Positions 27,096 to 36,231 of a stretch of 64,000 nucleotides of DNA are shown here, piece after piece. The stretch is taken from the NCBI GenBank assembly GCA_947500435.1, contig CANMRV010000004.1:62001-126000 (forward strand), written 5' to 3'. Made by a program: the position numbers and the translations under genes. The first letter of the stretch is position 1. Each line of letters opens with the position of its first letter. The stretch is from an uncultured Flavobacteriaceae bacterium. Its GTDB lineage: Bacteria; Bacteroidota; Bacteroidia; Flavobacteriales; Flavobacteriaceae. Under the pieces are notes generated by a model that did no database searches, was not told the DNA's origin, and was given only the letters and a program-made list of their open reading frames with translations.

Positions 27096-27452
27096 ATGAA
27101 ATTATCAAAGACACAAAGAAAATTAAGAATTAGAAGGAGAATACGTAAAGTATCCGCCGGAACTGCAGCAAGACCGAGACTATCGGTTTTCCGAAGCAAT
27201 AAAGAAATTTATGCTCAGGTGATTGATGATGTTGAAGGAAAAACTTTAGTAGCTGTTTCTTCTCGAGATAAAGAATTAGCAAAAGCTAAGGGAACCAAAA
27301 CTGAGGTTGCTGCTCTTGTAGGTAAGGCAATAGCAGAAAGATCTGCTAAAGTTGGTATTGATAAAGTAGCTTTCGATAGAGGAGGTAACTTATACCACGG
27401 AAGAGTTAAAGCATTGGCTGAAGGAGCAAGAGAAGCAGGATTAAAATTCTAA
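27096..27452 (+). CDS. rplR: 50S ribosomal protein L18
   Basis: 118 residues. L18 binds 5S rRNA together with L5. A basic N-terminus ([20 protein letters not shown]) precedes [17 protein letters not shown] and the C-terminal [20 protein letters not shown], all typical. Normal spacing of 9 bases to rpsE. Confidence 0.98.
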   Translation: MKLSKTQRKLRIRRRIRKVSAGTAARPRLSVFRSNKEIYAQVIDDVEGKTLVAVSSRDKELAKAKGTKTEVAALVGKAIAERSAKVGIDKVAFDRGGNLYHGRVKALAEGAREAGLKF

Positions 27453-27461
27453 AATAAGAGC

Positions 27462-27986
27462 ATGTACCAGAAATACAAAAACGTAGAAACTGTTAAGCCA
27501 GGAGGTTTAGATTTAAAAGATAGATTGGTCGGTATCCAAAGGGTTACTAAGGTAACAAAAGGTGGACGAGCTTTCGGATTCTCTGCAATTGTTGTTGTAG
27601 GTGATGAGAATGGAGTTGTTGGTCATGGGTTAGGTAAATCTAAAGAAGTTGCCACGGCTATCGCTAAAGCTATCGAAGATGCTAAAAAGAATTTGATTCG
27701 TATTCCTTTGAACAAAGCCACATTGCCACACGAGCAAAAAGGTAAGTTCGGTGGTGCACGTGTATACATTCAACCAGCATCTCATGGTACGGGTGTTATC
27801 GCAGGTGGTGCGGTTAGAGCGGTATTGGAAGCTGTTGGAGTACATGATGTACTTTCTAAATCACAGGGTTCTTCTAACCCTCACAATGTGGTAAAAGCTA
27901 CTTTTGATGCACTTTTACAATTAAGAGGTGCTCATACCATCGCAAAACAAAGAGGTGTTTCCTTAGAAAAAGTTTTTAAAGGATAA
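27462..27986 (+). CDS. rpsE: 30S ribosomal protein S5
   Basis: 174 residues with the N-terminal double-stranded-RNA-binding-like domain ([20 protein letters not shown]) and the C-terminal S5 domain ([21 protein letters not shown]). S5 acts in decoding fidelity and lines the mRNA entry. The loop changed in spectinomycin-resistant strains (VTKGGR) looks wild type. Confidence 0.98.
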   Translation: MYQKYKNVETVKPGGLDLKDRLVGIQRVTKVTKGGRAFGFSAIVVVGDENGVVGHGLGKSKEVATAIAKAIEDAKKNLIRIPLNKATLPHEQKGKFGGARVYIQPASHGTGVIAGGAVRAVLEAVGVHDVLSKSQGSSNPHNVVKATFDALLQLRGAHTIAKQRGVSLEKVFKG

Positions 27987-27998
27987 TTCAAGCAGACA

Positions 27999-28181
27999 AT
28001 GGCAAAGAAGATTAAAGTAAAACAGTTAAAGAGCGCTATCAAAAGACCACAGAACCAAAAGAGAACTTTAGAGGCTCTTGGTTTGAAAAGAATTGGTCAG
28101 GTTGTAGAACATGAAGCTACAGCGAGCATTCTTGGCATGGTAAATACAGTTAAACACTTAGTTTCTACAGAGGAAGCTTAA
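27999..28181 (+). CDS. rpmD: 50S ribosomal protein L30
   Basis: 60 residues, full length for the bacterial short L30. KIKVKQLKSAIKRPQNQKRT and ALGLKRIGQVVEHEATASIL are diagnostic. Some bacteria lack this gene; here it is intact between rpsE and rplO. Confidence 0.96.
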   Translation: MAKKIKVKQLKSAIKRPQNQKRTLEALGLKRIGQVVEHEATASILGMVNTVKHLVSTEEA

Positions 28182-28194
28182 TACATATAAGGTA

Positions 28195-28647
28195 ATGAAT
28201 TTAAGTAATCTAAAACCAGCTGAAGGTTCTGTCAACAGAGACGGAAAACGATTAGGAAGAGGCCAAGGGTCAGGTAAAGGTGGAACGGCTGCAAGAGGGC
28301 ATAAAGGTGCTAAATCAAGATCTGGTTATTCTAAGAAGATTGGTTTCGAAGGCGGTCAAATGCCTTTACAAAGACGTGTACCTAAATTTGGTTTTACAAA
28401 CATTAACCGAAAAGAGTATCAGGGTATCAACCTTTCTAAACTTCAAGAGTTGGTAGACAAAAAAGTAGTAAAAGATACTATTACTTTAGAGACGCTTGTA
28501 GAGAACAGATTGGCGCGTAAAAATGATTTGGTGAAGATATTGGGCGGTGGAGAATTGAAAGCATCCCTTAAAATTTCTGTGCATAAATTTACTGCTACAG
28601 CGAAAGCGGCAATTGAAGCTGCAGGTGGAGAAGCAATAAGTTTATAA
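28195..28647 (+). CDS. rplO: 50S ribosomal protein L15
   Basis: 150 residues. The N-terminal Gly/Arg-rich extension GRGQGSGKGGTAARGHKGAK reaches into the 23S core, and a globular C-terminal domain follows. L15 joins late in assembly. It is 12 bases from secY, the usual coupling between the ribosomal genes and the translocon gene. Confidence 0.98.
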   Translation: MNLSNLKPAEGSVNRDGKRLGRGQGSGKGGTAARGHKGAKSRSGYSKKIGFEGGQMPLQRRVPKFGFTNINRKEYQGINLSKLQELVDKKVVKDTITLETLVENRLARKNDLVKILGGGELKASLKISVHKFTATAKAAIEAAGGEAISL

Positions 28648-28659
28648 GCAAAACAAATT

Positions 28660-29997
28660 ATGAAGAATTTTTTCGAAACAATATCCAATATTTGGAAAAT
28701 AGAAGAGCTAAGGAACAGAATAGGTGTTACCCTGATGCTTCTTGTGGTATATCGTTTTGGTTGCCAGATTGTTCTTCCAGGTATAGATACGACACAGCTA
28801 GGAGCTTTAGTTGATGAGACTGGTCAAGGTATTTTCGCATTATTGAATGCATTTACTGGCGGAGCTTTTGCCAGTGCATCAATATTTGCATTGGGTATTA
28901 TGCCTTATATCTCTGCTTCGATTGTTGTTCAATTGATGGGTATAGCAATTCCTTACCTTCAGAAATTACAGAAGGAAGGTGAAAGTGGTCGAAAAACAAT
29001 CAATCAAATTACTAGATGGTTAACTATAGGTATTTGTATTGTTCAAGCTCCAGCATATTTATATGGATTGGAAGCTTTTGGAGTGCCTAATAGTGCTTTT
29101 CTTTTAGGTAAAGGTCTTGACTTCATGGTGCCAGCCGTAATCATTTTAGTTACGGGTTGTGTATTCGCCATGTGGTTAGGAGAAAAAATTACTGATAAAG
29201 GAATCGGTAACGGTATATCACTATTGATAATGATTGGTATTATCGCGACGCTTCCACAGTCATTTGCTCAAGAAGTGGTTTCAAGACTTGACGGTGTTGG
29301 AGGACCAATGTTGATTTTAGTAGAAGTTATCGTTTGGTTCTTAGTTATTCTTGCGAGTGTATTATTAGTGATGGCTACGCGCCAAATTCCGGTACAGTAT
29401 GCGAGAAGAACTGCCTCTGGTGGTTATGAAAAGAACGTTATGGGGTCTAGACAGTACATCCCATTAAAATTAAATGCATCGGGTGTAATGCCAATAATCT
29501 TTGCGCAAGCTATTATGTTTGTTCCTGGTTTAATTGGTGGGGCTATAGAAGGTGACGTGGGGACATGGATTCAAACACAGTTCTCGGATATCTTTGGATT
29601 GGCATATAATTTATTGTTTGCCTTTCTAATTATCATTTTTACGTATTTCTATACAGCGATTACCGTTCCAACGAACAAAATGGCTGATGATTTAAAACGT
29701 AGTGGAGGTTTTATTCCAGGGATACGACCGGGAAAAGAAACAGGAGATTTCTTGGACAAAATTATGTCTTTGATAACCTTACCTGGATCTATATTTTTAG
29801 CATTGTTAGCGGTACTACCTGCAGTAGTTGTAAAGTTACTAGATGTACAAGCCGGATGGGCATTGTTCTTTGGTGGTACCTCACTATTGATCATGGTAGG
29901 TGTAGCAATTGATACAGTACAACAAGTGAATGCCTACTTGTTGAATCGTCACTATGATGGTTTGATGAAATCAGGTAAAAACAGAAAAGTAGCATAA
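28660..29997 (+). CDS. secY: Preprotein translocase subunit SecY
   Basis: 445 residues with ten predicted membrane helices, the central pore of the SecYEG channel. The family signatures are the TM2 segment [20 protein letters not shown], the cytoplasmic loop [14 protein letters not shown] and the C-terminal [15 protein letters not shown]. Unlike many bacteria there is no adk or map gene between secY and infA: the infA ATG begins two bases after the secY stop. Confidence 0.98.
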   Translation: MKNFFETISNIWKIEELRNRIGVTLMLLVVYRFGCQIVLPGIDTTQLGALVDETGQGIFALLNAFTGGAFASASIFALGIMPYISASIVVQLMGIAIPYLQKLQKEGESGRKTINQITRWLTIGICIVQAPAYLYGLEAFGVPNSAFLLGKGLDFMVPAVIILVTGCVFAMWLGEKITDKGIGNGISLLIMIGIIATLPQSFAQEVVSRLDGVGGPMLILVEVIVWFLVILASVLLVMATRQIPVQYARRTASGGYEKNVMGSRQYIPLKLNASGVMPIIFAQAIMFVPGLIGGAIEGDVGTWIQTQFSDIFGLAYNLLFAFLIIIFTYFYTAITVPTNKMADDLKRSGGFIPGIRPGKETGDFLDKIMSLITLPGSIFLALLAVLPAVVVKLLDVQAGWALFFGGTSLLIMVGVAIDTVQQVNAYLLNRHYDGLMKSGKNRKVA

Positions 29998-29999
29998 TT

Positions 30000-30215
30000 A
30001 TGGCTAAGCAAGCAGCGATAGAGCAAGATGGATCCATAATCGAAGCATTGTCTAATGCAATGTTTCGTGTCGAATTAGAAAACGGTCATGTTGTGACTGC
30101 ACATATTTCAGGAAAGATGCGTATGCATTACATTAAATTGCTTCCTGGTGATAAGGTGAAGTTGGAAATGAGTCCTTATGATTTGACAAAAGCGAGAATT
30201 ACTTATAGATATTAA
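30000..30215 (+). CDS. infA: Translation initiation factor IF-1
   Basis: 71 residues, a single OB-fold S1-like domain ([47 protein letters not shown]). IF-1 occupies the A site during initiation. It directly follows secY and precedes rpmJ. Confidence 0.98.
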   Translation: MAKQAAIEQDGSIIEALSNAMFRVELENGHVVTAHISGKMRMHYIKLLPGDKVKLEMSPYDLTKARITYRY

Positions 30216-30227
30216 GATAGTAGAAAG

Positions 30228-30344
30228 ATGAAAGTTAGAGCATCAGTTAAGAAAAGAAGTGCCGACTGCAAGATTGTTCGCAGAAAAGGTAGGTTGTACG
30301 TAATCAACAAAAAGAATCCTAGATTTAAACAAAGACAAGGGTAA
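30228..30344 (+). CDS. rpmJ: 50S ribosomal protein L36 (zinc-free type)
   Basis: 38 codons plus stop, found by reading the spacer between infA and rpsM. The protein starts [20 protein letters not shown] and ends NPRFKQRQG, unmistakably L36. Of the usual Cys-Cys-Cys-His zinc ribbon only the cysteine at 14 remains; positions 11, 27 and 33 are Ser, Asn and Phe. It is thus the C-minus form that folds without zinc. The gap to rpsM is two bases. Confidence 0.95.
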   Translation: MKVRASVKKRSADCKIVRRKGRLYVINKKNPRFKQRQG

Positions 30345-30346
30345 TT

Positions 30347-30721
30347 ATGGCAAGAATTGCAGGTATTGATATACCAAAACAAAAAAGAGGCGTCATAGCG
30401 CTAACCTATATTTTTGGAATTGGTAGCAGCAGAGCTAAAGAGATTTTAGCTACGGCAAAAGTTAGTGAAGACACTAAAGTTTCTGATTGGAACGATGATG
30501 AAATTGGTCGTATTCGTGAGGCAGTTGCCAGTTACACAATTGAAGGTGAACTACGTTCTGAAACACAGTTGAACATCAAGCGATTGATGGACATTGGTTG
30601 TTACAGAGGTATTCGCCATAGATCTGGACTTCCATTAAGAGGGCAACGTACAAAGAACAACTCTAGAACCAGAAAAGGTAAGCGTAAAACAGTTGCGAAC
30701 AAGAAAAAAGCAACTAAATAA
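30347..30721 (+). CDS. rpsM: 30S ribosomal protein S13
   Basis: 124 residues. S13 forms bridges B1a/B1b with the large subunit. [31 protein letters not shown] and the C-terminal [20 protein letters not shown] are typical. First gene of the classical alpha section. A 106-base spacer with inverted repeats follows it. Confidence 0.98.
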   Translation: MARIAGIDIPKQKRGVIALTYIFGIGSSRAKEILATAKVSEDTKVSDWNDDEIGRIREAVASYTIEGELRSETQLNIKRLMDIGCYRGIRHRSGLPLRGQRTKNNSRTRKGKRKTVANKKKATK

Positions 30722-30738
30722 TAATTAGATAGTAGTCA

Positions 30739-30807
30739 TTAGTATTTAGACGTTAGAAGAATCTGTTTGAAATGTAAAAGTCTAGGATTCCAATAACTAA
30801 GAACTAA
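30739..30807 (+). promoter_or_regulatory. Inverted repeats in the rpsM-rpsK spacer, putative RNA element
   Basis: Outer arms TTAGTATTTAG (30739-30749) and CTAAGAACTAA (30797-30807) pair at 9 of 11 positions. An inner pair is GAATC (30759-30763) with GATTC (30786-30790). The spacer also has several TTAG/CTAA words at short intervals, so part of the pairing may come from a low-complexity repeat. No T-tract and no TAnnTTTG promoter element were found. Confidence 0.4.
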
Positions 30808-30827
30808 CACTAGAAACTAAAAATAAT

Positions 30828-31220
30828 ATGGCAAAGACAAGTACAAAAGCAACTAAGAAACGTAAGGTTGTTATAGAATCTGTTGGGGAAGCTCACGTAA
30901 CAGCTTCTTTCAATAATATCATCATTTCATTGACAAACAAAAAAGGAGATGTTATCTCTTGGTCGTCAGCTGGAAAGATGGGTTTTAGAGGTTCTAAAAA
31001 GAATACTCCTTATGCTGCGCAGGTAGCGGCTGAAGATTGTTCTAAAGTAGCTCACGAGGCTGGACTTAGAAAAGTAAAGGTTTATGTAAAAGGACCTGGT
31101 AATGGAAGAGAATCTGCAATACGTGCAATTCACAATTCAGGAATTGAAGTAACAGAGATTATCGATGTTACACCAATGCCGCATAACGGATGTAGACCTC
31201 CAAAGAGAAGAAGAGTTTAA
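30828..31220 (+). CDS. rpsK: 30S ribosomal protein S11
   Basis: 130 residues. S11 lies on the platform at the mRNA exit, close to the 16S 3' end. [40 protein letters not shown] and the C-terminal [18 protein letters not shown] are diagnostic. Flanked on both sides by structured spacers of 106 and 89 bases. Confidence 0.98.
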   Translation: MAKTSTKATKKRKVVIESVGEAHVTASFNNIIISLTNKKGDVISWSSAGKMGFRGSKKNTPYAAQVAAEDCSKVAHEAGLRKVKVYVKGPGNGRESAIRAIHNSGIEVTEIIDVTPMPHNGCRPPKRRRV

Positions 31221-31242
31221 TAAATCACTATATAATTTCACA

Positions 31243-31296
31243 GAAGTGTAGTACAAGATTATCGAAGGAGGAAGCCTTAATTCATAATCACACTTC
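31243..31296 (+). promoter_or_regulatory. Structured leader upstream of rpsD with three nested helices
   Basis: GAAGTGT (31243-31249) pairs with ACACTTC (31290-31296), GATTAT (31257-31262) with ATAATC (31284-31289) and AAGG (31265-31268) with CCTT (31275-31278). The outer two helices stack directly on the 3' side and are split by seven unpaired bases (31250-31256) on the 5' side. The apical part includes AAGGAGG (31265-31271), a perfect anti-anti-SD word 39 bases from the rpsD ATG and so not its ribosome site. The position fits an S4 autoregulatory leader, a role S4 plays in other bacteria. Confidence 0.6.
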
Positions 31297-31309
31297 AAAT
31301 TAAAAGAAA

Positions 31310-31915
31310 ATGGCAAGATACACAGGACCAAAAAGTAAAATCGCCCGTAAGTTCGGAGAAGCGATTTTTGGAGACGATAAGTCTTTTGACAAAAAGAATT
31401 ACCCACCAGGACAACATGGAAACGCAAGACGTCGTGGTAAGAAATCTGAATATTCCGTTCAGTTAATGGAAAAACAAAAAGCAAAGTACACGTATGGTAT
31501 TTTGGAAAAGCAATTCCGTAACCTATTTACCAAAGCAAACCGAAGTAAAGGTGTTACAGGTGAAGTTCTACTTCAATTATGTGAAGCTCGTTTAGATAAC
31601 GTTGTTTACAGAATGGGTATTTCTCCAACTAGAAGTGGTGCTAGACAATTAGTTTCTCACAGACACATTACCGTTAATGGTGAGTTGGTAAACATTCCAT
31701 CATATTCTTTAAAAGCTGGAGATGTTGTAGGGGTAAGAGAAAAATCGAAGTCTTTACAGGCAATTCAAGATTCTCTTGCAGCTAGTAGTGCTGTTTACGA
31801 ATGGATTGTTTGGAACAACGATACCAAGCAAGGAACGTTTGTTACCATTCCTGAGAGAATGCAGATTCCTGAGAACATCAAAGAACAATTAATCGTCGAG
31901 TTATACTCTAAATAA
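31310..31915 (+). CDS. rpsD: 30S ribosomal protein S4
   Basis: 201 residues, N-terminal S4 domain plus C-terminal S4 RNA-binding motif ([39 protein letters not shown]). S4 nucleates 30S assembly and regulates its own operon in several bacterial groups. There is no zinc knuckle at the N-terminus ([18 protein letters not shown]), the common C-minus form. A compact RNA-like structure lies just upstream of the start. Confidence 0.98.
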   Translation: MARYTGPKSKIARKFGEAIFGDDKSFDKKNYPPGQHGNARRRGKKSEYSVQLMEKQKAKYTYGILEKQFRNLFTKANRSKGVTGEVLLQLCEARLDNVVYRMGISPTRSGARQLVSHRHITVNGELVNIPSYSLKAGDVVGVREKSKSLQAIQDSLAASSAVYEWIVWNNDTKQGTFVTIPERMQIPENIKEQLIVELYSK

Positions 31916-31932
31916 ACAACACCAATCCAATT

Positions 31933-32925
31933 ATGGCATTATTTAATTTTCAGAAGCCCGATAAAGTAATAATGATCGATTCCTCAGATTTCGAAGGGAA
32001 GTTTGAATTCCGTCCTTTGGAACCTGGTTATGGATTAACTGTTGGGAACGCTCTACGTAGAGTATTGCTTTCTTCACTAGAAGGTCATGCAATTACTTCG
32101 GTAAGAATTGATAAAGTAGAACACGAATTCTCTGTGATTCCAGGTGTTGTTGAAGATGTGACTGAGATCATATTGAATTTGAAACAAGTACGTTTCAAAA
32201 AACAAATAGAAGATTCAGAAGCTGAAACTGTATCTGTTTCCGTCAGTGGAAAAGATCAGTTGACAGCTGGAGATTTTCAAAAATTCATTTCTGGATATCA
32301 AGTATTGAATCCTGATTTGGTTATTTGTAACATGGAGTCAAAAGTTAGCATCAATATGGAGCTAGTTATTGATAAAGGTAGAGGTTATGTTCCTGCAGAA
32401 GAGAACAAGAAGTCTGGTATGCCAATGGGAACCATTGCTATCGATTCAATCTTTACCCCAATCAAAAATGTTAAGTATAGCATTGAGAACTTCCGTGTAG
32501 AGCAAAAAACAGATTACGAGAAATTAGTTTTCGAAATCCAAACTGATGGTTCAATTCATCCTAAAGATGCTTTGACCGAAGGTGCAAAAGTTTTGATTCA
32601 CCACTTCATGTTATTCTCTGATGAGCGTATCACTTTAGAAGCTGATGAAATTGCACAAACTGAAACTTATGATGAAGAATCACTTCACATGCGTCAATTG
32701 TTGAAAACCAAATTAGTTGACATGGATCTTTCTGTTCGTGCTTTGAATTGTTTAAAAGCTGCAGAAGTTGATACTTTAGGAGACTTGGTTTCTTTTAACA
32801 AGAACGATTTGATGAAATTCAGAAACTTCGGTAAGAAATCATTGACCGAGCTTGAAGAGTTGGTAATCAACAAAGGCCTTAGCTTCGGTATGGATCTTTC
32901 AAAATACAAATTAGATAAGGATTAA
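31933..32925 (+). CDS. rpoA: RNA polymerase subunit alpha
   Basis: 330 residues. The N-terminal assembly domain has [20 protein letters not shown] and a complete dimerisation region. The C-terminal domain begins near residue 245 with [20 protein letters not shown] and [16 protein letters not shown], the HhH fold that touches UP elements and activators. Usual place between rpsD and rplQ. Confidence 0.98.
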   Translation: MALFNFQKPDKVIMIDSSDFEGKFEFRPLEPGYGLTVGNALRRVLLSSLEGHAITSVRIDKVEHEFSVIPGVVEDVTEIILNLKQVRFKKQIEDSEAETVSVSVSGKDQLTAGDFQKFISGYQVLNPDLVICNMESKVSINMELVIDKGRGYVPAEENKKSGMPMGTIAIDSIFTPIKNVKYSIENFRVEQKTDYEKLVFEIQTDGSIHPKDALTEGAKVLIHHFMLFSDERITLEADEIAQTETYDEESLHMRQLLKTKLVDMDLSVRALNCLKAAEVDTLGDLVSFNKNDLMKFRNFGKKSLTELEELVINKGLSFGMDLSKYKLDKD

Positions 32926-32928
32926 GTA

Positions 32929-32973
32929 ATCATATTTTGCTCCTCGTTCGAACGGGTTTGGTAGCAAGATGAT
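32929..32973 (+). promoter_or_regulatory. Nested inverted repeats in the rpoA-rplQ spacer
   Basis: ATCAT (32929-32933) with ATGAT (32969-32973), TTGCT (32937-32941) with AGCAA (32963-32967), and the palindrome CGTTCGAACG (32945-32954) form an irregular hairpin filling most of the 59-base spacer. No T-tract follows. Possibly an L17 leader or an RNA processing site; only the sequence complementarity is seen. Confidence 0.4.
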
Positions 32974-32984
32974 AAAATAGAAAC

Positions 32985-33515
32985 ATGAGACACGGAAAAA
33001 AAATAAACCATTTAGGTCGTAAGACAGCGCATAGAAAGGCGATGTTGGCTAACATGGCTTGTTCATTAATTGAGCATAAAAGAATCAATACAACTGTTGC
33101 TAAAGCGAAAGCTTTAAAACAATTTGTTGAGCCTTTGATTACAAAGTCCAAGGCAGCGAACAATCAATCAGCAGAAAAAGGTACACATAATAGACGTATC
33201 GTTTTCAAAAGCTTGAGAGATAAAAATGCCATCACTGAATTGTTTAGTGTAGTATCTGAAAAAGTTGCTGATAGACCAGGTGGTTACACCAGAATTATCA
33301 AGCTAGGTAATCGTTTAGGTGATAACGCTGATATGGCAATGATTGAGTTGGTTGATTTCAACGAGATATACAATGCCGATAAGCCTAAGAAGAAAACTAC
33401 AAGAAGAAGTAGAAGAGGTGGAGGAACTAAAACAGAGACGCCACCAGTAGCGGTAGAAGCAAAAACTGATTCTCAAACTGATGCAGAAGTAAAAGCAGAT
33501 GATTCAGAAGAATAA
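32985..33515 (+). CDS. rplQ: 50S ribosomal protein L17, with C-terminal extension
   Basis: 176 residues. The first 120 are the normal L17 fold ([60 protein letters not shown]). The last 50 form a Lys/Arg patch ([15 protein letters not shown]) and then an acidic Glu/Asp tail, which is longer than in E. coli and looks disordered. Last gene of the operon, followed by a strong terminator. Confidence 0.97.
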   Translation: MRHGKKINHLGRKTAHRKAMLANMACSLIEHKRINTTVAKAKALKQFVEPLITKSKAANNQSAEKGTHNRRIVFKSLRDKNAITELFSVVSEKVADRPGGYTRIIKLGNRLGDNADMAMIELVDFNEIYNADKPKKKTTRRSRRGGGTKTETPPVAVEAKTDSQTDAEVKADDSEE

Positions 33516-33540
33516 AATTGTTAAGAGATTTTAATAATTG

Positions 33541-33573
33541 AAAAAGGATAGACTTTAAGTCTATCCTTTTTTT
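33541..33573 (+). terminator. Terminator at the end of the ribosomal protein operon
   Basis: Near-perfect inverted repeat, left arm 33541-33555 (core GGATAGACTT) and right arm 33557-33571 (core AAGTCTATCC), followed by T residues. It lies 25 bases after the rplQ stop and before carA. Confidence 0.9.
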
Positions 33574-33610
33574 ATGTTTATTTGTCAAATCAAAAATTGT
33601 AAAGTACCAC

Positions 33611-34738
33611 ATGAAGTATCAATCTAGAAAAAGAGCATTTATTTTATTAGCAGATGGCACCATATTTCACGGCAAAGTGGTTGGTGAAAATGAAGGAACA
33701 GCTTTCGGAGAAGTTTGTTTCAACACGGGAATGACAGGATATCAGGAGATATTTACTGACCCTTCATATTTTGGACAATTAATGGTGACCACCAATGCAC
33801 ATATTGGTAATTATGGAACTAATGAAAATGAAGTAGAATCTGATTCCGTTAAAATAGCTGGACTGATTTGTAAAAATTTCAGTTATAATTATTCAAGGGA
33901 TGATGCAGATGCCAGTTTGGAAGAGTTTTTAGCCAAAAGTAATTTGTTTGCTATTTCTGATGTTGATACTAGAGCACTAGTTAGCTATATTAGAGATAAT
34001 GGCGCAATGAATGCTGTAATTTCTACGGATGTTGACAACATCGCAAGGTTAAAAGAAGAGTTGGCTGACTTCCCAAGTATGGAAGGTTTGGAGCTTTCTT
34101 CCAAGGTATCTACACAGGAACCGTATTTCTACGGAGATGAAAACGCAACCTATAAAATTGCCGCTTTAGATATAGGAATCAAAAAAAACATACTAAGAAA
34201 TCTTGCTAAACGAGATGCATATATCAAGGTCTTTCCATATGATAGCACCTTTGAGCAGTTGAAATCATGGAATCCGGATGCATATTTTATTTCCAATGGC
34301 CCTGGTGATCCTGAACCCCTAACACAAGCGATTACTACTGCAAAAGATATTATAGCTAGCGATGCTCCTCTTTTTGGCATTTGTTTAGGGCATCAAGTTA
34401 TTGCCTTGGCAAACGGTGTGTCAACTTACAAAATGCATAACGGGCATCGAGGAATAAACCATCCTATTAAAAACCTACTTACAGGTAAAGGGGAGATTAC
34501 TTCTCAAAATCATGGTTTCGCTATTAATAGAGAAGAGACTGAAGCACATTCTGAATTAGAGATTACGCATGTACATCTAAATGATCAGACGGTTGCGGGC
34601 ATTCGTATGAAGAATAAAAATGTTTTTTCGGTCCAATATCATCCTGAGGCAAGTCCGGGGCCACATGATGCTGAATATTTATTCGACCAGTTCTTTGAGA
34701 ATATCGCAAAAACAAGCAAGAAATCCGTTTCAGTTTAA
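33611..34738 (+). CDS. carA: Carbamoyl-phosphate synthase small subunit
   Basis: 375 residues. It hydrolyses glutamine and feeds ammonia to CarB for carbamoyl phosphate (arginine and pyrimidine synthesis). The N-terminal CPSase domain (FGEVCFNTGMTGYQEIFTDP) is followed by the class I amidotransferase domain with nucleophile Cys in FGICLGHQ and the His/Glu pair in VQYHPEASPGPHD. carB is not adjacent, so the subunits are encoded apart. No good promoter was found in the short spacer after the ribosomal terminator. Confidence 0.97.
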   Translation: MKYQSRKRAFILLADGTIFHGKVVGENEGTAFGEVCFNTGMTGYQEIFTDPSYFGQLMVTTNAHIGNYGTNENEVESDSVKIAGLICKNFSYNYSRDDADASLEEFLAKSNLFAISDVDTRALVSYIRDNGAMNAVISTDVDNIARLKEELADFPSMEGLELSSKVSTQEPYFYGDENATYKIAALDIGIKKNILRNLAKRDAYIKVFPYDSTFEQLKSWNPDAYFISNGPGDPEPLTQAITTAKDIIASDAPLFGICLGHQVIALANGVSTYKMHNGHRGINHPIKNLLTGKGEITSQNHGFAINREETEAHSELEITHVHLNDQTVAGIRMKNKNVFSVQYHPEASPGPHDAEYLFDQFFENIAKTSKKSVSV

Positions 34739-34797
34739 CAAATCGTTATATTTTTTCAATCCATTCATTTTCAGAGAGTAAACAAAACGCTCTTTCG

Positions 34798-34805
34798 TAT
34801 ATTTG
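34798..34805 (+). promoter_or_regulatory. Probable -7 element of the enolase promoter
   Basis: TATATTTG matches the TAnnTTTG consensus, 34 bases before the eno ATG. No clear TTTG lies at the right distance upstream, so only half of the promoter is recognised. Confidence 0.45.
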
Positions 34806-34833
34806 TGGGCTTAAATTAATAGTAATAAAATAG

Positions 34834-36132
<1,299 letters not shown>

Positions 36133-36152
36133 TAACAATTTATTAAAATTTG

Positions 36153-36186
36153 AAAAGCCTTTCTCACTAAAGAAAGGCTTTTTTTT
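36153..36186 (+). terminator. Rho-independent terminator after eno
   Basis: Perfect 12-bp stem AAAAGCCTTTCT (36153-36164) with AGAAAGGCTTTT (36171-36182), six-base loop and a T-run to 36186. Confidence 0.92.
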
Positions 36187-36231
36187 GGCTTCATCGAGAA
36201 GAATACCTATCTTTTTAACACATTAAACTAA

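Noticed and set aside
33577..33584. TTTATTTG before carA as a -7 promoter element
   Set aside because: It lacks the A at the second position and the -33 site would fall inside the ribosomal terminator.
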